A stretch of 64,000 bases of DNA from Candidatus Peribacteraceae bacterium (GTDB taxonomy: Bacteria > Patescibacteriota > Gracilibacteria > Peribacterales > Peribacteraceae): the NCBI GenBank assembly GCA_028703835.1, contig JAQVMB010000005.1, forward strand, positions 1 to 64,000, read 5' to 3'. A model generated the notes under the pieces. It searched no databases, was not told the DNA's origin, and saw nothing but the letters and a program-made list of their open reading frames with translations. Positions 52,861 through 61,220 of the stretch are shown one piece after another. A program made the position numbers and the translations under genes. Each line of letters starts with the position of its first letter. The stretch's first letter is position 1.

Positions 52861-52889
52861 CGGATTCGCGGGTTGGGATTTCGTCGTTA

Positions 52890-55262
52890 TCAGAACATCG
52901 TCATCTGCCCCTCCTCCCCTTTCTTTTTTTTCGAGGCCTTCTTTGGCTTCTCCGACTTCATTTCCGGAACAAGCTCTTTTCCGTTTGAATTATCAATTAT
53001 CAATTTTCCATTATCCATTTCCGTTTCTCCCTCAATCGAGAACCGTTTCATGTATTGAATGACGTCTTTGCCATAGCCCTTCGTCCTGACCCGTTCATCC
53101 AAAATGCGCACGTCTCCGTCGGGCTTCTTGAAGCGGCTGAAGGTGCGTAGCAACCGGAAGAGGCGGTGGAGGAGGCGCGGGAAGAAGTAGTCCTCGAAGC
53201 CGTTGCGGTACCGCGCGGAGCGGCGGCTCAGGACCGGATGCGAGTAGTAGTCGAACGGCAGCTGCGTGATGATCAAGTGATCCACGGTGTCGGGCGGCAA
53301 CTCGATGCCTTCGAAGACCCACGGTGTGAGGAGCCACACCGTCGGGGCGGGCGCCGCCAGGAATTCCGCGCGCATGCGTCCCTGTCCTCCGCCGATGCCC
53401 TGGCAAATCAGCGTGATGCCTTTCTCTTCGAACATCTCCGTGTACTTCACGTAGAGGTTTTCGATGGTGCCCTTGCCCGGCAGCAGGATGACCGTTTTGC
53501 CGGAGGGGGGGGAGGCCAACACATCCTGGAGCGTTTGGATGGGGAAGGCGACGGGCAGGCGGGCTTCTTCCGTTCCCGTTGCCTCCACGACAGCCGTGAC
53601 GTCGCCCGGGAGGATCTCGCCCACGGTCTCCGCGCTGCCCGGAGGAAGCAGGAGCGTGGTGGGGACGCGGTCGTAGAGGAGTTCTTTCAGGAGGGCGGAC
53701 AGATGCTCGGGGACGGACTGCAGGTGCTGGCTCCCGTCCTGCCGGATCTCGATCCAGGCGAAGCGGCTGTCGACGTTCTCGGGCGTGAGGATCTTTTCCA
53801 GGCATTCCAGCTGCACGGTGATTTGCGGCGGGAGCTTCTCCCCTGTCAGGATGTCCCGAATTTGCATGCGCAGGCCTTTGGTCTCGGGCGTGCCCAAATC
53901 GGGGACGGTCAGGTTCCGGATCGGCTGCGACTGTCGCACCTTCTCGATCCACAGTTGTGCCAAGTCCGTCAGTTTCATCAGACGTTCGCTCTGTGTGCTC
54001 GCGGCGCGCAGGTCGCCCATGGAGCAATACCAGCCGTAGGCTTTCGTCGCCGTGTCTTCCAGCATGGAGGCGTCATCGATCACGGCGTGCGCGTTGCGTG
54101 CGAGCGCTTGGTTGGCGGGATGGTCCGGCGTTTCCAGGATGTGCAGGAACTGACGGTGGTCGATGAGGACGACGGTGGGAAGATTCGAGAATTGGTCCAA
54201 GTACGCCTGCGACGAATCCGTGCAGGCCAGCGCCCCGCGCCACACCGTTTCCTCTCCCCCGTGGAGAGGGAGGTCGTTGCGGGTCACGGGTTTGTACCAC
54301 CGGATTTTGACGAGCAGCGTCGCTTCGTCGGCCGTCAGGTTTTCCGCCGTTTCCAGCCGCCGTACCGCCTCGGGGTCGAGGAGGTGGGAGGGGGGGTAGA
54401 GGACGCGGAGTTTGGGGACGAGGGGGGCGGGAAGGCGCCGCACGAAGGCGTCCAGGTTCTTCACGGCCACCCAGTCGGTGACGGGCGTTTCGGCGGCGCG
54501 GAGAAGAACCGAGAGGAAGTGTGCGGGATCCAGCGATTCCTCCCGCAGCGCGATGGTGCCCGCCTTCGGTCCCGTCAGGAGCGGGACGTCATTCTTGGTC
54601 GCGACCAAGGGGGGTTCCTGCGGTTCCATCGTCAACCAGGCAGGTGTTTTCTTTGCCTTCGATGCTGGGAGCGCATCGAAGAGAAGGCGGTAGCCGGCGG
54701 ATCCTCTCCGCAGGACGTCCTGCGCTTCCTTCCGCAGCGGTTCCGGCAGTTCCAGGAGCCGCTCCCAGCATTTGCCGAGCAGTTCCAGCGTGGCATGCAC
54801 GTCGCCGAGCGCGCGGTGCTTCGGCGCATGGTTGAGATGCAGCACCGTGCTCAGGTAGCCCAGCGAGTAGCTCTCCAGTTCGGGGAAGACGAGCGACGCG
54901 AGGATGGACGTGTCGATCCACGGGCGCTCCGAGAGGTCGATGCCTTCGCCTTTCAGCATGCCGATGTCGAAGCCCACGTTCTGCCCCACGATGATGCAGT
55001 GTTCCGGCAGGCGCGCGGCCACCTCGTTGCGCAATTCCTCGAAGCGCGGCTTGTCCCGCAGGTCCTCCGTCCGGATCCGCGTCAGCACTTCCACGTGCGG
55101 GGGGATCTCCTCCGCGAAGAAGAGTTGATCGAACGTGTCTGTCACCTTCCCCTCTTCCACCCAAACCGATGCAAATTCGATCACCCGGTGCGTCCGCGGC
55201 ACGAAGCCGGTCGTTTCAGTGTCGAGGACGACGAGGGGGAGGGAGGGAAGGGGGTGCTTCAT
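52890..55262 (-). CDS. DEDDh exonuclease fused to degenerate DinG-like helicase
   Basis: The 790-aa protein has an intact DnaQ-type exonuclease at the N-terminus (LVVLDTETTGF; VGQNVGFDIGML; HRALGDVHATLEL). The rest resembles DinG/XPD helicases: ITQLPFDYYSHPVLSRR and DGDVRILDERVRTKGYG are the late DinG motifs. No Walker A (GxGKT) is visible and the DEAH box is replaced by AVIDDASM, so ATPase activity is doubtful. GETEMDNGKLIIDNSNGK is a family A repeat read in frame. It ends GQMTMF, like a beta-clamp-binding tail. TACACT is 7 bases before ATG 55262. Confidence 0.88.
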   Translation of the reverse strand: MKHPLPSLPLVVLDTETTGFVPRTHRVIEFASVWVEEGKVTDTFDQLFFAEEIPPHVEVLTRIRTEDLRDKPRFEELRNEVAARLPEHCIIVGQNVGFDIGMLKGEGIDLSERPWIDTSILASLVFPELESYSLGYLSTVLHLNHAPKHRALGDVHATLELLGKCWERLLELPEPLRKEAQDVLRRGSAGYRLLFDALPASKAKKTPAWLTMEPQEPPLVATKNDVPLLTGPKAGTIALREESLDPAHFLSVLLRAAETPVTDWVAVKNLDAFVRRLPAPLVPKLRVLYPPSHLLDPEAVRRLETAENLTADEATLLVKIRWYKPVTRNDLPLHGGEETVWRGALACTDSSQAYLDQFSNLPTVVLIDHRQFLHILETPDHPANQALARNAHAVIDDASMLEDTATKAYGWYCSMGDLRAASTQSERLMKLTDLAQLWIEKVRQSQPIRNLTVPDLGTPETKGLRMQIRDILTGEKLPPQITVQLECLEKILTPENVDSRFAWIEIRQDGSQHLQSVPEHLSALLKELLYDRVPTTLLLPPGSAETVGEILPGDVTAVVEATGTEEARLPVAFPIQTLQDVLASPPSGKTVILLPGKGTIENLYVKYTEMFEEKGITLICQGIGGGQGRMRAEFLAAPAPTVWLLTPWVFEGIELPPDTVDHLIITQLPFDYYSHPVLSRRSARYRNGFEDYFFPRLLHRLFRLLRTFSRFKKPDGDVRILDERVRTKGYGKDVIQYMKRFSIEGETEMDNGKLIIDNSNGKELVPEMKSEKPKKASKKKKGEEGQMTMF
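52986..53022. repeat. family A repeat inside the exonuclease/DinG-like gene, copy 3
   Basis: GAATTATCAATTATCAATTT and its neighbour TTCCATTATCCATTT are the one-arm form of family A, on the coding DNA of the C-terminal tail. Confidence 0.8.
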
Positions 55263-55295
55263 CAAAACAAGTGTACAGGGGTTTGTTGTTTTGTT

Positions 55296-55545
55296 TTACC
55301 TCATCCCCTACCCCCTTCTCCCCCCTCGTTTGCGGGGCACGGGCGACATTCTTTGAGTTTGAATCAACGATGGTTGGGAGAAGGGGAAGGTGTTTGTCTT
55401 TGTGGTTGTATACAAGGACATGCTCAAACCAATAAACATACACAGTGGCATCCCCCTTCTCCTTTCTCTGATGATGGGCACAAGAGGAAGAAAGTCACTT
55501 TCGAGTATTGTGGGGCAGGAGAAGGGGCGAGGGGATGAGGTAAAA
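55296..55545. repeat. family G element with ~28-bp terminal inverted repeats
   Basis: The block starts TTTACCTCATCCCCTACCCC and ends with its complement AGGGGATGAGGTAAA, about 250 bases apart; arms match over ~28 bases with few mismatches. No ORF in between is convincing, so it looks like a non-autonomous MITE. It fills the 315-base gap between two minus-strand genes. Confidence 0.8.
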
Positions 55546-55577
55546 AAACCAACAAAAAACCGCCCCTCGCGGAGCGG

Positions 55578-55844
55578 TTATTCTTCCTTGAGCAACCCTG
55601 CTTCCTCTAGGCATTCGATGAATCGTCTCATTCTCTTTCGCTGGTCAGATTGTAGTGTCAAAGCGGTATCGCCGAGTTCTTCGGAGAGTGTGAACGGAAT
55701 GACAGGATTCGTCTCGTAGAGACGCTGCCATGGGATCAAGGCATCCAACTCCGGGCATCTGTGCGCGCAATCAATGAGATAGGGCGCAAGATGTACGAAT
55801 TCCACGCTTTCGTACGGGGCCTCTTCGGAAGGTGCGAGAGACAT
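55578..55844 (-). CDS. small hypothetical protein in nusA operon
   Basis: The 88-aa protein starts at ATG 55844, only 4 bases after the nusA stop, so it is very likely co-translated. MSLAPSEEAPYESVEFVHLAPYLIDCAHRCPELDALIPWQRLYETNPVIPFTLSEELGDTALTLQSDQRKRMRRFIECLEEAGLLKEE is helical and acidic. I do not recognise a family, and it is not RimP or YlxR-like. Its position next to nusA may point to a transcription or translation role. Confidence 0.65.
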   Translation of the reverse strand: MSLAPSEEAPYESVEFVHLAPYLIDCAHRCPELDALIPWQRLYETNPVIPFTLSEELGDTALTLQSDQRKRMRRFIECLEEAGLLKEE

Positions 55845-55848
55845 ACGA

Positions 55849-57147
55849 TCACGCCGCCTCTGCCGTCTTCTTCTTCCGCTTCGGTTTCTCGGCGGGAGCG
55901 GCCTCCGCGGAAGCCGGAGCCGGCAATTCGGCAGCGGCATCGGCAGCGGGGAGTTCGGTCGCCATGTCCTCGGCCGGCAGTGCAGCAACGGCTTCGGCGG
56001 AGGCCGCTTCTTCGGCGGCCTGCAGCACGGAAGCCGGAACCGGTTCGCCCCTCAGTTCCGCCAGCTTCGCCTTGAAGGCGGGGAGCTCCTCGTAGTTGTA
56101 CATGTCCAGCTCGAAGCCGGTCAGTTCCGTGGCGAGGCGGATGTTCTGCCCCTTCTTGCCGATGGCCATCGGGCGCTGCGCTTCCTCCACGAACACCGCG
56201 GCGCGTTTCTTGATCTTGCGGCCGGCGTCGTCGAGGTGCTCCTCCCCGTTCACGATGATCACGGCGGAGATGGAGGCGGGCTGGAGGGCCAGGGAGATCA
56301 GTTTGATCGGATCCTGCGACCACTCGATCATGTCCACGCGCTCCCCGTTGATCTCTTCCATCACGGCCTGGATGCGAACGCCCTTCTGGCCGACGCACGC
56401 GCCGATGGGGTCGATGCGGGGGTCGTGGCTCAGCACGGCGACCTTGCTGCGGAAGCCGGGATCGCGGGCGATGGCCTTGATCTCCACGTCACCGTTGCGG
56501 ACTTCGGGGATTTCCAATTCCAGGAGCTTCTGCACGAGCTTGGAGTGCGTGCGGGAGATGCGCAATTGCGGCCCCTTCCCGCTCATTTCGACCGTCTCCA
56601 GGTACACGCGCAGGCGCTTGCCGGTGTAGTAGTGTTCGCCGGGAATCTGCTCGCGCCACGGGAGGGAAACCGTCATGCCTTCGATTTCCAGCGTCACCCA
56701 GTTCGGGTCCACTTTCGTCACGGTGGCCGTGAGGAGCTCGTCCTCGCGGTCCTTGAACATCTGGTACAGGCTCATCTTCTCCGCTTCCTGCAGCTTCTGC
56801 AGGATCACCTGCTTGGCGGCCTGCGTGGCGATGCGGCCGTACTCGATCGGCGTCACGTCGATGGTGATTTCGTCGCCCGGTTCCGCATCCGGCTTGATCC
56901 TCCGTGCGTCCTTCACGCTGATTTCGAAGTTTTCATTCTCCACGTCTTCCACCACCTCTTTCACGAGGAGGATCGTGGGCATGTCCTTGCCCTCTTCCAG
57001 ATCCACACGGATCTCCATTTCCTTGTTGCCGAAATCCTTGCGGTACGCGGTGCCGATGGCCTGTTTGACGGCCTCGATGACTTGGTCGGGGGAGACGTTC
57101 TTCTCCGAGCAGATCTGATTGATGGCGGCGAGGAAAGAAGCGCGCAT
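55849..57147 (-). CDS. nusA: transcription termination/antitermination protein NusA
   Basis: The 432-aa NusA binds RNA polymerase. The N-terminal domain opens FLAAINQICSEKNVSPDQVIEAVKQAIGTAYRKD, the S1 domain follows (EDELLTATVTKVDPNWVTLEIEG), then two KH domains (GACVGQKGVRIQAVMEEINGERVDMIEWS; QRPMAIGKKGQNIRLATELTGFELDMY). The C-terminal acidic repeats of E. coli are absent. Instead it ends in a low-complexity Ala/Glu/Pro tail and KPKRKKKTAEAA. TATAAT lies about 60 bases before the start. Confidence 0.96.
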   Translation of the reverse strand: MRASFLAAINQICSEKNVSPDQVIEAVKQAIGTAYRKDFGNKEMEIRVDLEEGKDMPTILLVKEVVEDVENENFEISVKDARRIKPDAEPGDEITIDVTPIEYGRIATQAAKQVILQKLQEAEKMSLYQMFKDREDELLTATVTKVDPNWVTLEIEGMTVSLPWREQIPGEHYYTGKRLRVYLETVEMSGKGPQLRISRTHSKLVQKLLELEIPEVRNGDVEIKAIARDPGFRSKVAVLSHDPRIDPIGACVGQKGVRIQAVMEEINGERVDMIEWSQDPIKLISLALQPASISAVIIVNGEEHLDDAGRKIKKRAAVFVEEAQRPMAIGKKGQNIRLATELTGFELDMYNYEELPAFKAKLAELRGEPVPASVLQAAEEAASAEAVAALPAEDMATELPAADAAAELPAPASAEAAPAEKPKRKKKTAEAA

Positions 57148-57645
57148 AGGGGGATGGGGAAGGCCACCATTCCCATGAAGGAATAGTGTCAGTTACAACT
57201 CGATGCTTTGTGCATTATACGCAGGTTTATCGTGGTTGCAAGTGGAAGGAGGCTTCTTCTTATTGGAGCAATTGCGCGGAAGAAACATGTAAGTGGAGGG
57301 GTGGCGCGCCACCCGCCTTCGCTCCTTCGGAGCTACGGACGGGCAGGCGGGGGAAAGAATGCATCGCGAAGGCAGGCTTTGCCTGCCTGGAGCGACACCG
57401 TTGAGGGAAGGGTGGGTCCGTGGGAGGGACACCGTAGGTGGCCATCCCACGAAAGACGAGACGGCTCCGAAACCTTGCAGGAGCCGGCGAGGAGGCACGG
57501 GGCCGAGGGGAGGAGTGTTGGCGCGCCGGCGCTTTGGCTCCACCTTTTCGCCGGAAAAGGTGGAAAAGAAACAGATGCAATCCACATCTTTCGATGCCTT
57601 TCGTTTTTGTTCGGGAGGATGCTTTCAATTCCCGATAGTAATCCC
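57148..57645. repeat. 498-base repeat-rich gap between nusA and sat
   Basis: No gene is seen. Palindromes stand side by side: GTGGCGCGCCAC (57301), TTCGCTCCTTCGGAGCTACG (family K, ~57322-57343), AGGCAGGCTTTGCCTGCCT (57370), the 46-bp family J copy (57405-57450), and CCACCTTTTCGCC-GGAAAAGGTGG (57540-57563). The nusA promoter is on its left edge. The large plus-strand ORFs through here and into sat are shadows. Confidence 0.75.
57405..57450. repeat. 46-bp dispersed repeat, copy 2 (family J)
   Basis: GGGAAGGGTGGGTCCGTGGG and AGGGACACCGTAGGTGGCCA match 208-254 with a single base gap. Flanking sequences differ. Confidence 0.8.
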
Positions 57646-58914
57646 TTACTTGTTCATTGCCTCCCCCGTCGATATGCCATTCAGCTTGATCTGCACCTTC
57701 TCGTCTTCCTTCAATCCTGCGTAGTATTCCTTGAGGATGGCGAGCACTTCCGGTCGGCTGAAATCGGGGTCCGGCTCCTTTCCCTCCGAAAGCATCTTGC
57801 GCAGCATGGTGCCGCTCACGATCAGGCGGTCTTCTTTGCCGTGCGGGCACGTCTTCGTGGAGGCCACGCCGCGGCAGGCGCGGCAGTAGAAGGTCCAGTC
57901 GATCTTCAGCGGCTTCGTCTCCAACGCGTCCGCGGGGATCTTGTCGAAGATCTCCTGCGCGTCGAACGGCTTGTAGAAGTCGCCCACGCCCGCGTGGTCG
58001 CGGCCGACGATGAGGTGGCTGCAGCCGTAGTTCTGGCGGAAGAGGGCGTGGAGCAGGGCTTCGCGCGGTCCCGCGTAGCGCATGTCCAGCGGATAACCGC
58101 CCTGCAGCACCGATCCCGGCACGAAGTATCCTTTCACGAGTGCGTCGATGCAACGCACGCGGACGTCCGCGGGGATGTCGCCGGGCTTCAGGTGTCCGAG
58201 CAGTTGGTGGATGAAGACGCCGTCGAGCGTTTCCAATGCGATCTTGGCGAGGTACTCGTGCGAACGGTGCATGGGATTGCGCAGCTGCAGCGCCGCGACC
58301 GTCTTCCATCCGCGTTCGATGAACATCCGGCGCGTCTCGGCGGGGCGGAAGTAGATGCCTTTGTACTGTTCGGGGAAGATGCCCTCGCTCAGGACCTTGA
58401 TGGGCCCGCCCAGGTTCACGTCCTTCTGCGCCAGCACCATGGCCACGCCGGGGTGCGCGGGATCTTCGGTCCGGAAGACTTCCCTGCATTCCAATCCCTT
58501 ATCGATCGCGTATTTTTCCGTCACACGCATCGTCGCGACGAGCGTGCCCGTTTCGCCGTCCACCAGCGCCACTTCCCCGCCGTCCGGTATCGCGACCGCG
58601 TCTTCCTTCGATGCCGAAACGGTGACGGGGATGGGCCAGAACGTGCCGTTGGCCATCGCCATGCGCGTGCACACTTCCTCCCAGTCTGCGTGCCCCATGA
58701 AACCCGTGAGCGGCGTGAACCCGCCGATGCCCATCATGATGGCGTCGCCCGTTTCCCGGGACGTGATGAGGATTTGCTTCAGTGATTTCGCCCGTTCAAT
58801 CTCCGCGGCCAAGGCGGCTCCTTCCAAGAGAAGAGGCTTCAGGACTCTGTCCTTTCCGTGCGGTCGGACCAGATGATCCTGCATGCCGGAGGCGTTTTGG
58901 GGGTGTGCGGACAT
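57646..58914 (-). CDS. sat: sulfate adenylyltransferase (ATP sulfurylase)
   Basis: This 422-aa homo-oligomeric Sat makes APS from ATP and sulfate, or ATP from APS. Family motifs are in place: [14 protein letters not shown] (QxRN-HxxH), [43 protein letters not shown], and a Cys cluster [15 protein letters not shown] typical of zinc-binding bacterial/archaeal Sat. [12 protein letters not shown] near the C-terminus closes the site. No APS kinase or reductase is nearby. TATAAT, then AAAGGGG 12 bases before the ATG, gives a normal leadered mRNA. Confidence 0.96.
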   Translation of the reverse strand: MSAHPQNASGMQDHLVRPHGKDRVLKPLLLEGAALAAEIERAKSLKQILITSRETGDAIMMGIGGFTPLTGFMGHADWEEVCTRMAMANGTFWPIPVTVSASKEDAVAIPDGGEVALVDGETGTLVATMRVTEKYAIDKGLECREVFRTEDPAHPGVAMVLAQKDVNLGGPIKVLSEGIFPEQYKGIYFRPAETRRMFIERGWKTVAALQLRNPMHRSHEYLAKIALETLDGVFIHQLLGHLKPGDIPADVRVRCIDALVKGYFVPGSVLQGGYPLDMRYAGPREALLHALFRQNYGCSHLIVGRDHAGVGDFYKPFDAQEIFDKIPADALETKPLKIDWTFYCRACRGVASTKTCPHGKEDRLIVSGTMLRKMLSEGKEPDPDFSRPEVLAILKEYYAGLKEDEKVQIKLNGISTGEAMNK

Positions 58915-59068
58915 GAATTTTTGTTTCCCCTTTATTATACCATTTTTGAGGGCTGGAAGCCATATATATGCATTCTCGGTTTTGCCGCTTTCCTTCCACT
59001 ATTTCTCGGAGGAACTCCCCTGTTCATTTGTCTTGTGCATCTTTTCGAAGGGGAGTTAGAGTGGATGC

Positions 59069-59263
59069 ATGGGTTTCGCAGATCACAAAGGAACATGCAT
59101 CCTCACGGACGAAAACGGCGATCCCGTTATTGAGTTTCTCGTGTGGCCGAAATTTCCCGTCGACACGCCATCTCATGAGAAATCAAACGTGGAGGCGCAG
59201 ACGGAGGCTCATCGCGATATGTATGAGCGGTTGTTGGGGGAGATGGATGAGGAGACGAACTAG
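59069..59263 (+). CDS. small hypothetical protein, 64 aa
   Basis: MGFADHKGTCILTDENGDPVIEFLVWPKFPVDTPSHEKSNVEAQTEAHRDMYERLLGEMDEETN is acidic and looks like a true small protein with a beta strand and a helix. Its stop overlaps the stop of the convergent gene by 4 bases. No neighbour suggests its job. Confidence 0.6.
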   Translation: MGFADHKGTCILTDENGDPVIEFLVWPKFPVDTPSHEKSNVEAQTEAHRDMYERLLGEMDEETN

Positions 59264-59484
59264 CGAGGTGCCCCTCTCTCTGCATCATCTCTTTGTGCCG
59301 ATTGGATTACGAAAGCGCAAGCATCCAAAACTCCTTGCTTGCTGGATGCAAGTGTAGCCGCGATTCTCTCGACTATTTCCTCCGTTTTCCGAGCGGTCGG
59401 TTTCAATTTAATGTGACCGAGGACAGGATATTCGTTGGAATGCATGGGCGGATGGATGTTACCGAAATTCAATGCTGCGAGCAT
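59260..59484 (-). CDS. small hypothetical protein coupled to glycosyltransferase
   Basis: The 74-aa protein is read from ATG 59484, overlapping the end of the glycosyltransferase gene by 16 bases, with GAAAGG in front, so translation could be coupled. HSNEYPVLGHIKLKPTARKTEEIVERIAATLASSKQGVLDACAFVIQSA is strand-helix-like. Its function is unknown. The shadow ORF on the plus strand is less protein-like. Confidence 0.5.
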   Translation of the reverse strand: MLAALNFGNIHPPMHSNEYPVLGHIKLKPTARKTEEIVERIAATLASSKQGVLDACAFVIQSAQRDDAERGAPR

Positions 59485-60401
59485 CCTTTCAAGAACGCTC
59501 CCGCATGCCTCCCCCGCATGGTCGGCAAATAGGCGATGAGCCCGTACGCAAGCCGTTTCCATCCCTTCGGCACGATGTGCATGTCCGGCGCCATCCGTTC
59601 GAACAAGACGGCGGATGTTCCCAGCGTTTCCATTCTCTTGAGCGAATCCTCCAGCGTTATCCGGTGATGGTGCAGCACTTTGGCGTCGGGTTCATAGAAG
59701 AGGTGCGCTCCTGCCTCGCGCAGTCGCATGCCCCATTCCACATCCTCCCATCCGTAGAGGTTGATTCCTTCTTTGAAAGGAACCTTCCGCGCGATGGCGG
59801 TCGGGAGGCTGATATTTGCCGTGTAGGTGAAGCGGTGCTGCTTGTCCGCGGGCACGAAGGCGTGCGGTTGCAGGAAGGAGAAGCCGAATTGCCAGCCGGT
59901 CTTCTCCAGCCAACGCATGACGGGAGTGATGTCCAAGGCGGGGTCCCAAGTGACGTGGCCTAAAATCGCTGATGGATGATTAATTGATAATTGATAATTG
60001 ATAATTTTGGGAATTTCCTTCGGTCTTGAATTGCTTCCATCATTATCAATTATCAATTTTCCATTATCAATTTGTCCATGTCTCCGCAGGTGAGTTTCAC
60101 AACACTCCGGCTCCGGGAACATGTCGTCGCCAAGGAAAAGCGTCACGGCGCCTTTTGCCTGCTGCACCCCTTTATTGCGCGCGGCGCCCTGCTGGCTCTT
60201 GGGGATTGCCAAAAACGTGACTGGCACCTGGAAAGATTCCTTTGCGAGATGTGCGGTCTCCTTGTCCGGTTCCCCGTCGCTCACCGCGATCACCTCGATG
60301 CGGTCCCTGATGGTCTGCGCTTCGATCCGCTTGAGGCATTCACGGAGGATTTCTCCCCGGCTGTAGGTGGGGATGACGATGGAGAGGGCGGGGGTGGACA
60401 C
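59469..60401 (-). CDS. family 2 glycosyltransferase
   Basis: The 310-aa GT-A enzyme opens ALSIVIPTYSRGEILRECLKRIEAQTIRDRIEVIAVSDGEPD with the nucleotide-sugar Asp pair GAVTLFLGDDMFPEPECCE, and later shows NLYGWEDVEWGMRLREAGAHLFYEPDAKVLHHH, the ED-type acceptor motif. A 35-residue stretch, QIDNGKLIIDNDGSNSRPKEIPKIINYQLSINHPS, is a family A repeat read in frame between the Asp pair and the acceptor region. GTG start at 60401, TAGCAT 6 bases before it. It is divergent from tsaB. Confidence 0.92.
   Translation of the reverse strand: MSTPALSIVIPTYSRGEILRECLKRIEAQTIRDRIEVIAVSDGEPDKETAHLAKESFQVPVTFLAIPKSQQGAARNKGVQQAKGAVTLFLGDDMFPEPECCETHLRRHGQIDNGKLIIDNDGSNSRPKEIPKIINYQLSINHPSAILGHVTWDPALDITPVMRWLEKTGWQFGFSFLQPHAFVPADKQHRFTYTANISLPTAIARKVPFKEGINLYGWEDVEWGMRLREAGAHLFYEPDAKVLHHHRITLEDSLKRMETLGTSAVLFERMAPDMHIVPKGWKRLAYGLIAYLPTMRGRHAGAFLKGCSQH
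59971..60075. repeat. family A repeat inside glycosyltransferase gene, copy 4
   Basis: Arms TAATTGATAATTGATAATTG and TTATCAATTATCAATTTTCC flank TTGGGAATTTCCTTCGGTC. The length of about 105 bases is a multiple of three and keeps the frame. Confidence 0.85.
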
Positions 60402-60407
60402 CTCTCC

Positions 60408-60417
60408 ATGCTACCAT
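60408..60417. promoter_or_regulatory. overlapping divergent -10 elements of tsaB and glycosyltransferase
   Basis: TACCAT on the plus strand (60412-60417, tsaB) and TAGCAT on the minus strand (60408-60413, glycosyltransferase) overlap by two bases. The start codons lie 25 bases apart, with 9 and 6 bases to the respective hexamers. The two polymerases must compete for one site. Confidence 0.6.
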
Positions 60418-60426
60418 TCCCGGCAC

Positions 60427-61125
60427 ATGCGAACGTTATTCATTGATTTGGCGAGCCATCAGGGGCTTCTGGCCTGTATCGACGGGGAGAAGGTCCGCGC
60501 GTCCACGCCCGTCGACCATCGCATCAGCGATGCCGAACTGATGCCGCTTCTGAATGAAGTACTACAGGCGGCGTCATGGTCGATGAAGGACATTCAAAGA
60601 ATCGCCTGCGTCGCCGGCCCCGGCGGTTTCACCAGCCTGCGCGTCGCGGCGGCGTTCACGAACGCATTGTCCTACGCGCTGGATATTCCAGTCGCCGGCA
60701 TTCATCTCAGTGATTTGTACGCGGTGCGCGTTTCCCTCACCCCCTCGCTCCCCCTCTCCCATGGGGAGAGGGGGAAGGGGGGAGAGGGTTTCCTCTGGCT
60801 TCACTCGACCAAGAAGCAGGAACTCTTCGTCCGCGGGTTCGGTTCGTACGCGGAGAAATTTCCCGAAGCGACGCACATTTCTTTGGCAGACTTTCTTCGA
60901 GATCTCTCCCCTCTCCCCGCCTGCCCTGAGCGAAGTCGAAGGGTGGGAGAGGGGACGGGGGTGAGGGTCGTTGGCGAACTGATTCCCGACCACGAAGCCG
61001 AGGTTTCCAAGAAAGGCGGGAAGCGCGCGGAGTTGCAGCCCGTTGAGTCTGTCTTGCCAACGTTCGTTGATTCCTTGGTCTATGAAAAGAAGACGCTGGA
61101 GCCGTGGTACGGACGAAAGTGGTGA
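60427..61125 (+). CDS. tsaB: tRNA threonylcarbamoyladenosine protein TsaB
   Basis: The 232-aa TsaB helps make t6A37 with TsaD/TsaE. The ASKHA-type N-terminus is MRTLFIDLASHQGLLACI, with GPGGFTSLRVAAAFTNALSYALDIPVAGI as in the family. Two repeat segments are read in frame: SLTPSLPLSHGERGKGGEG (about 60744-60795) and PLPACPERSRRVGEGTGV (about 60903-60970). The C-terminus YEKKTLEPWYGRKW is standard. ATG 60427 follows TACCAT by 9 bases. Confidence 0.92.
   Translation: MRTLFIDLASHQGLLACIDGEKVRASTPVDHRISDAELMPLLNEVLQAASWSMKDIQRIACVAGPGGFTSLRVAAAFTNALSYALDIPVAGIHLSDLYAVRVSLTPSLPLSHGERGKGGEGFLWLHSTKKQELFVRGFGSYAEKFPEATHISLADFLRDLSPLPACPERSRRVGEGTGVRVVGELIPDHEAEVSKKGGKRAELQPVESVLPTFVDSLVYEKKTLEPWYGRKW
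60744..60970. repeat. two palindromic repeats inside tsaB (families I and L)
   Basis: CCCCCTCTCCCATGGGGAGAGGGGG is a near-perfect hairpin (about 60751-60775). A second block, CTCTCCCCTCTCCCCGCCTGCCC...GGGTGGGAGAGGGGACGGGG, includes the CCTGAGCGAAGTCGAAGGGT unit seen also at 5400. Both are translated in the tsaB frame. Confidence 0.8.
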
Positions 61126-61205
61126 CATTTTCCTTGGACTCTTTGGCTTCCTTGGTTCCCTTGGATTCCCATCCCTTTTCCCCTGAAATCCTCGTTCCCT
61201 TCTGC

Positions 61206-61211
61206 TAGACT
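61206..61211 (+). promoter_or_regulatory. -10 element of secA, leaderless architecture
   Basis: TAGACT lies 9 bases before the secA ATG. No Shine-Dalgarno is present between them. Upstream, 61127-61190 is a family F-like run of TTGGACTCTTTGGCTTCC units. Confidence 0.5.
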
Positions 61212-61220
61212 TCAATCCCC

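Noticed and set aside
57208-58785. 525-aa plus-strand ORF through the nusA-sat gap and sat
   Set aside because: Starts in repeat DNA and continues as shadow of sat.
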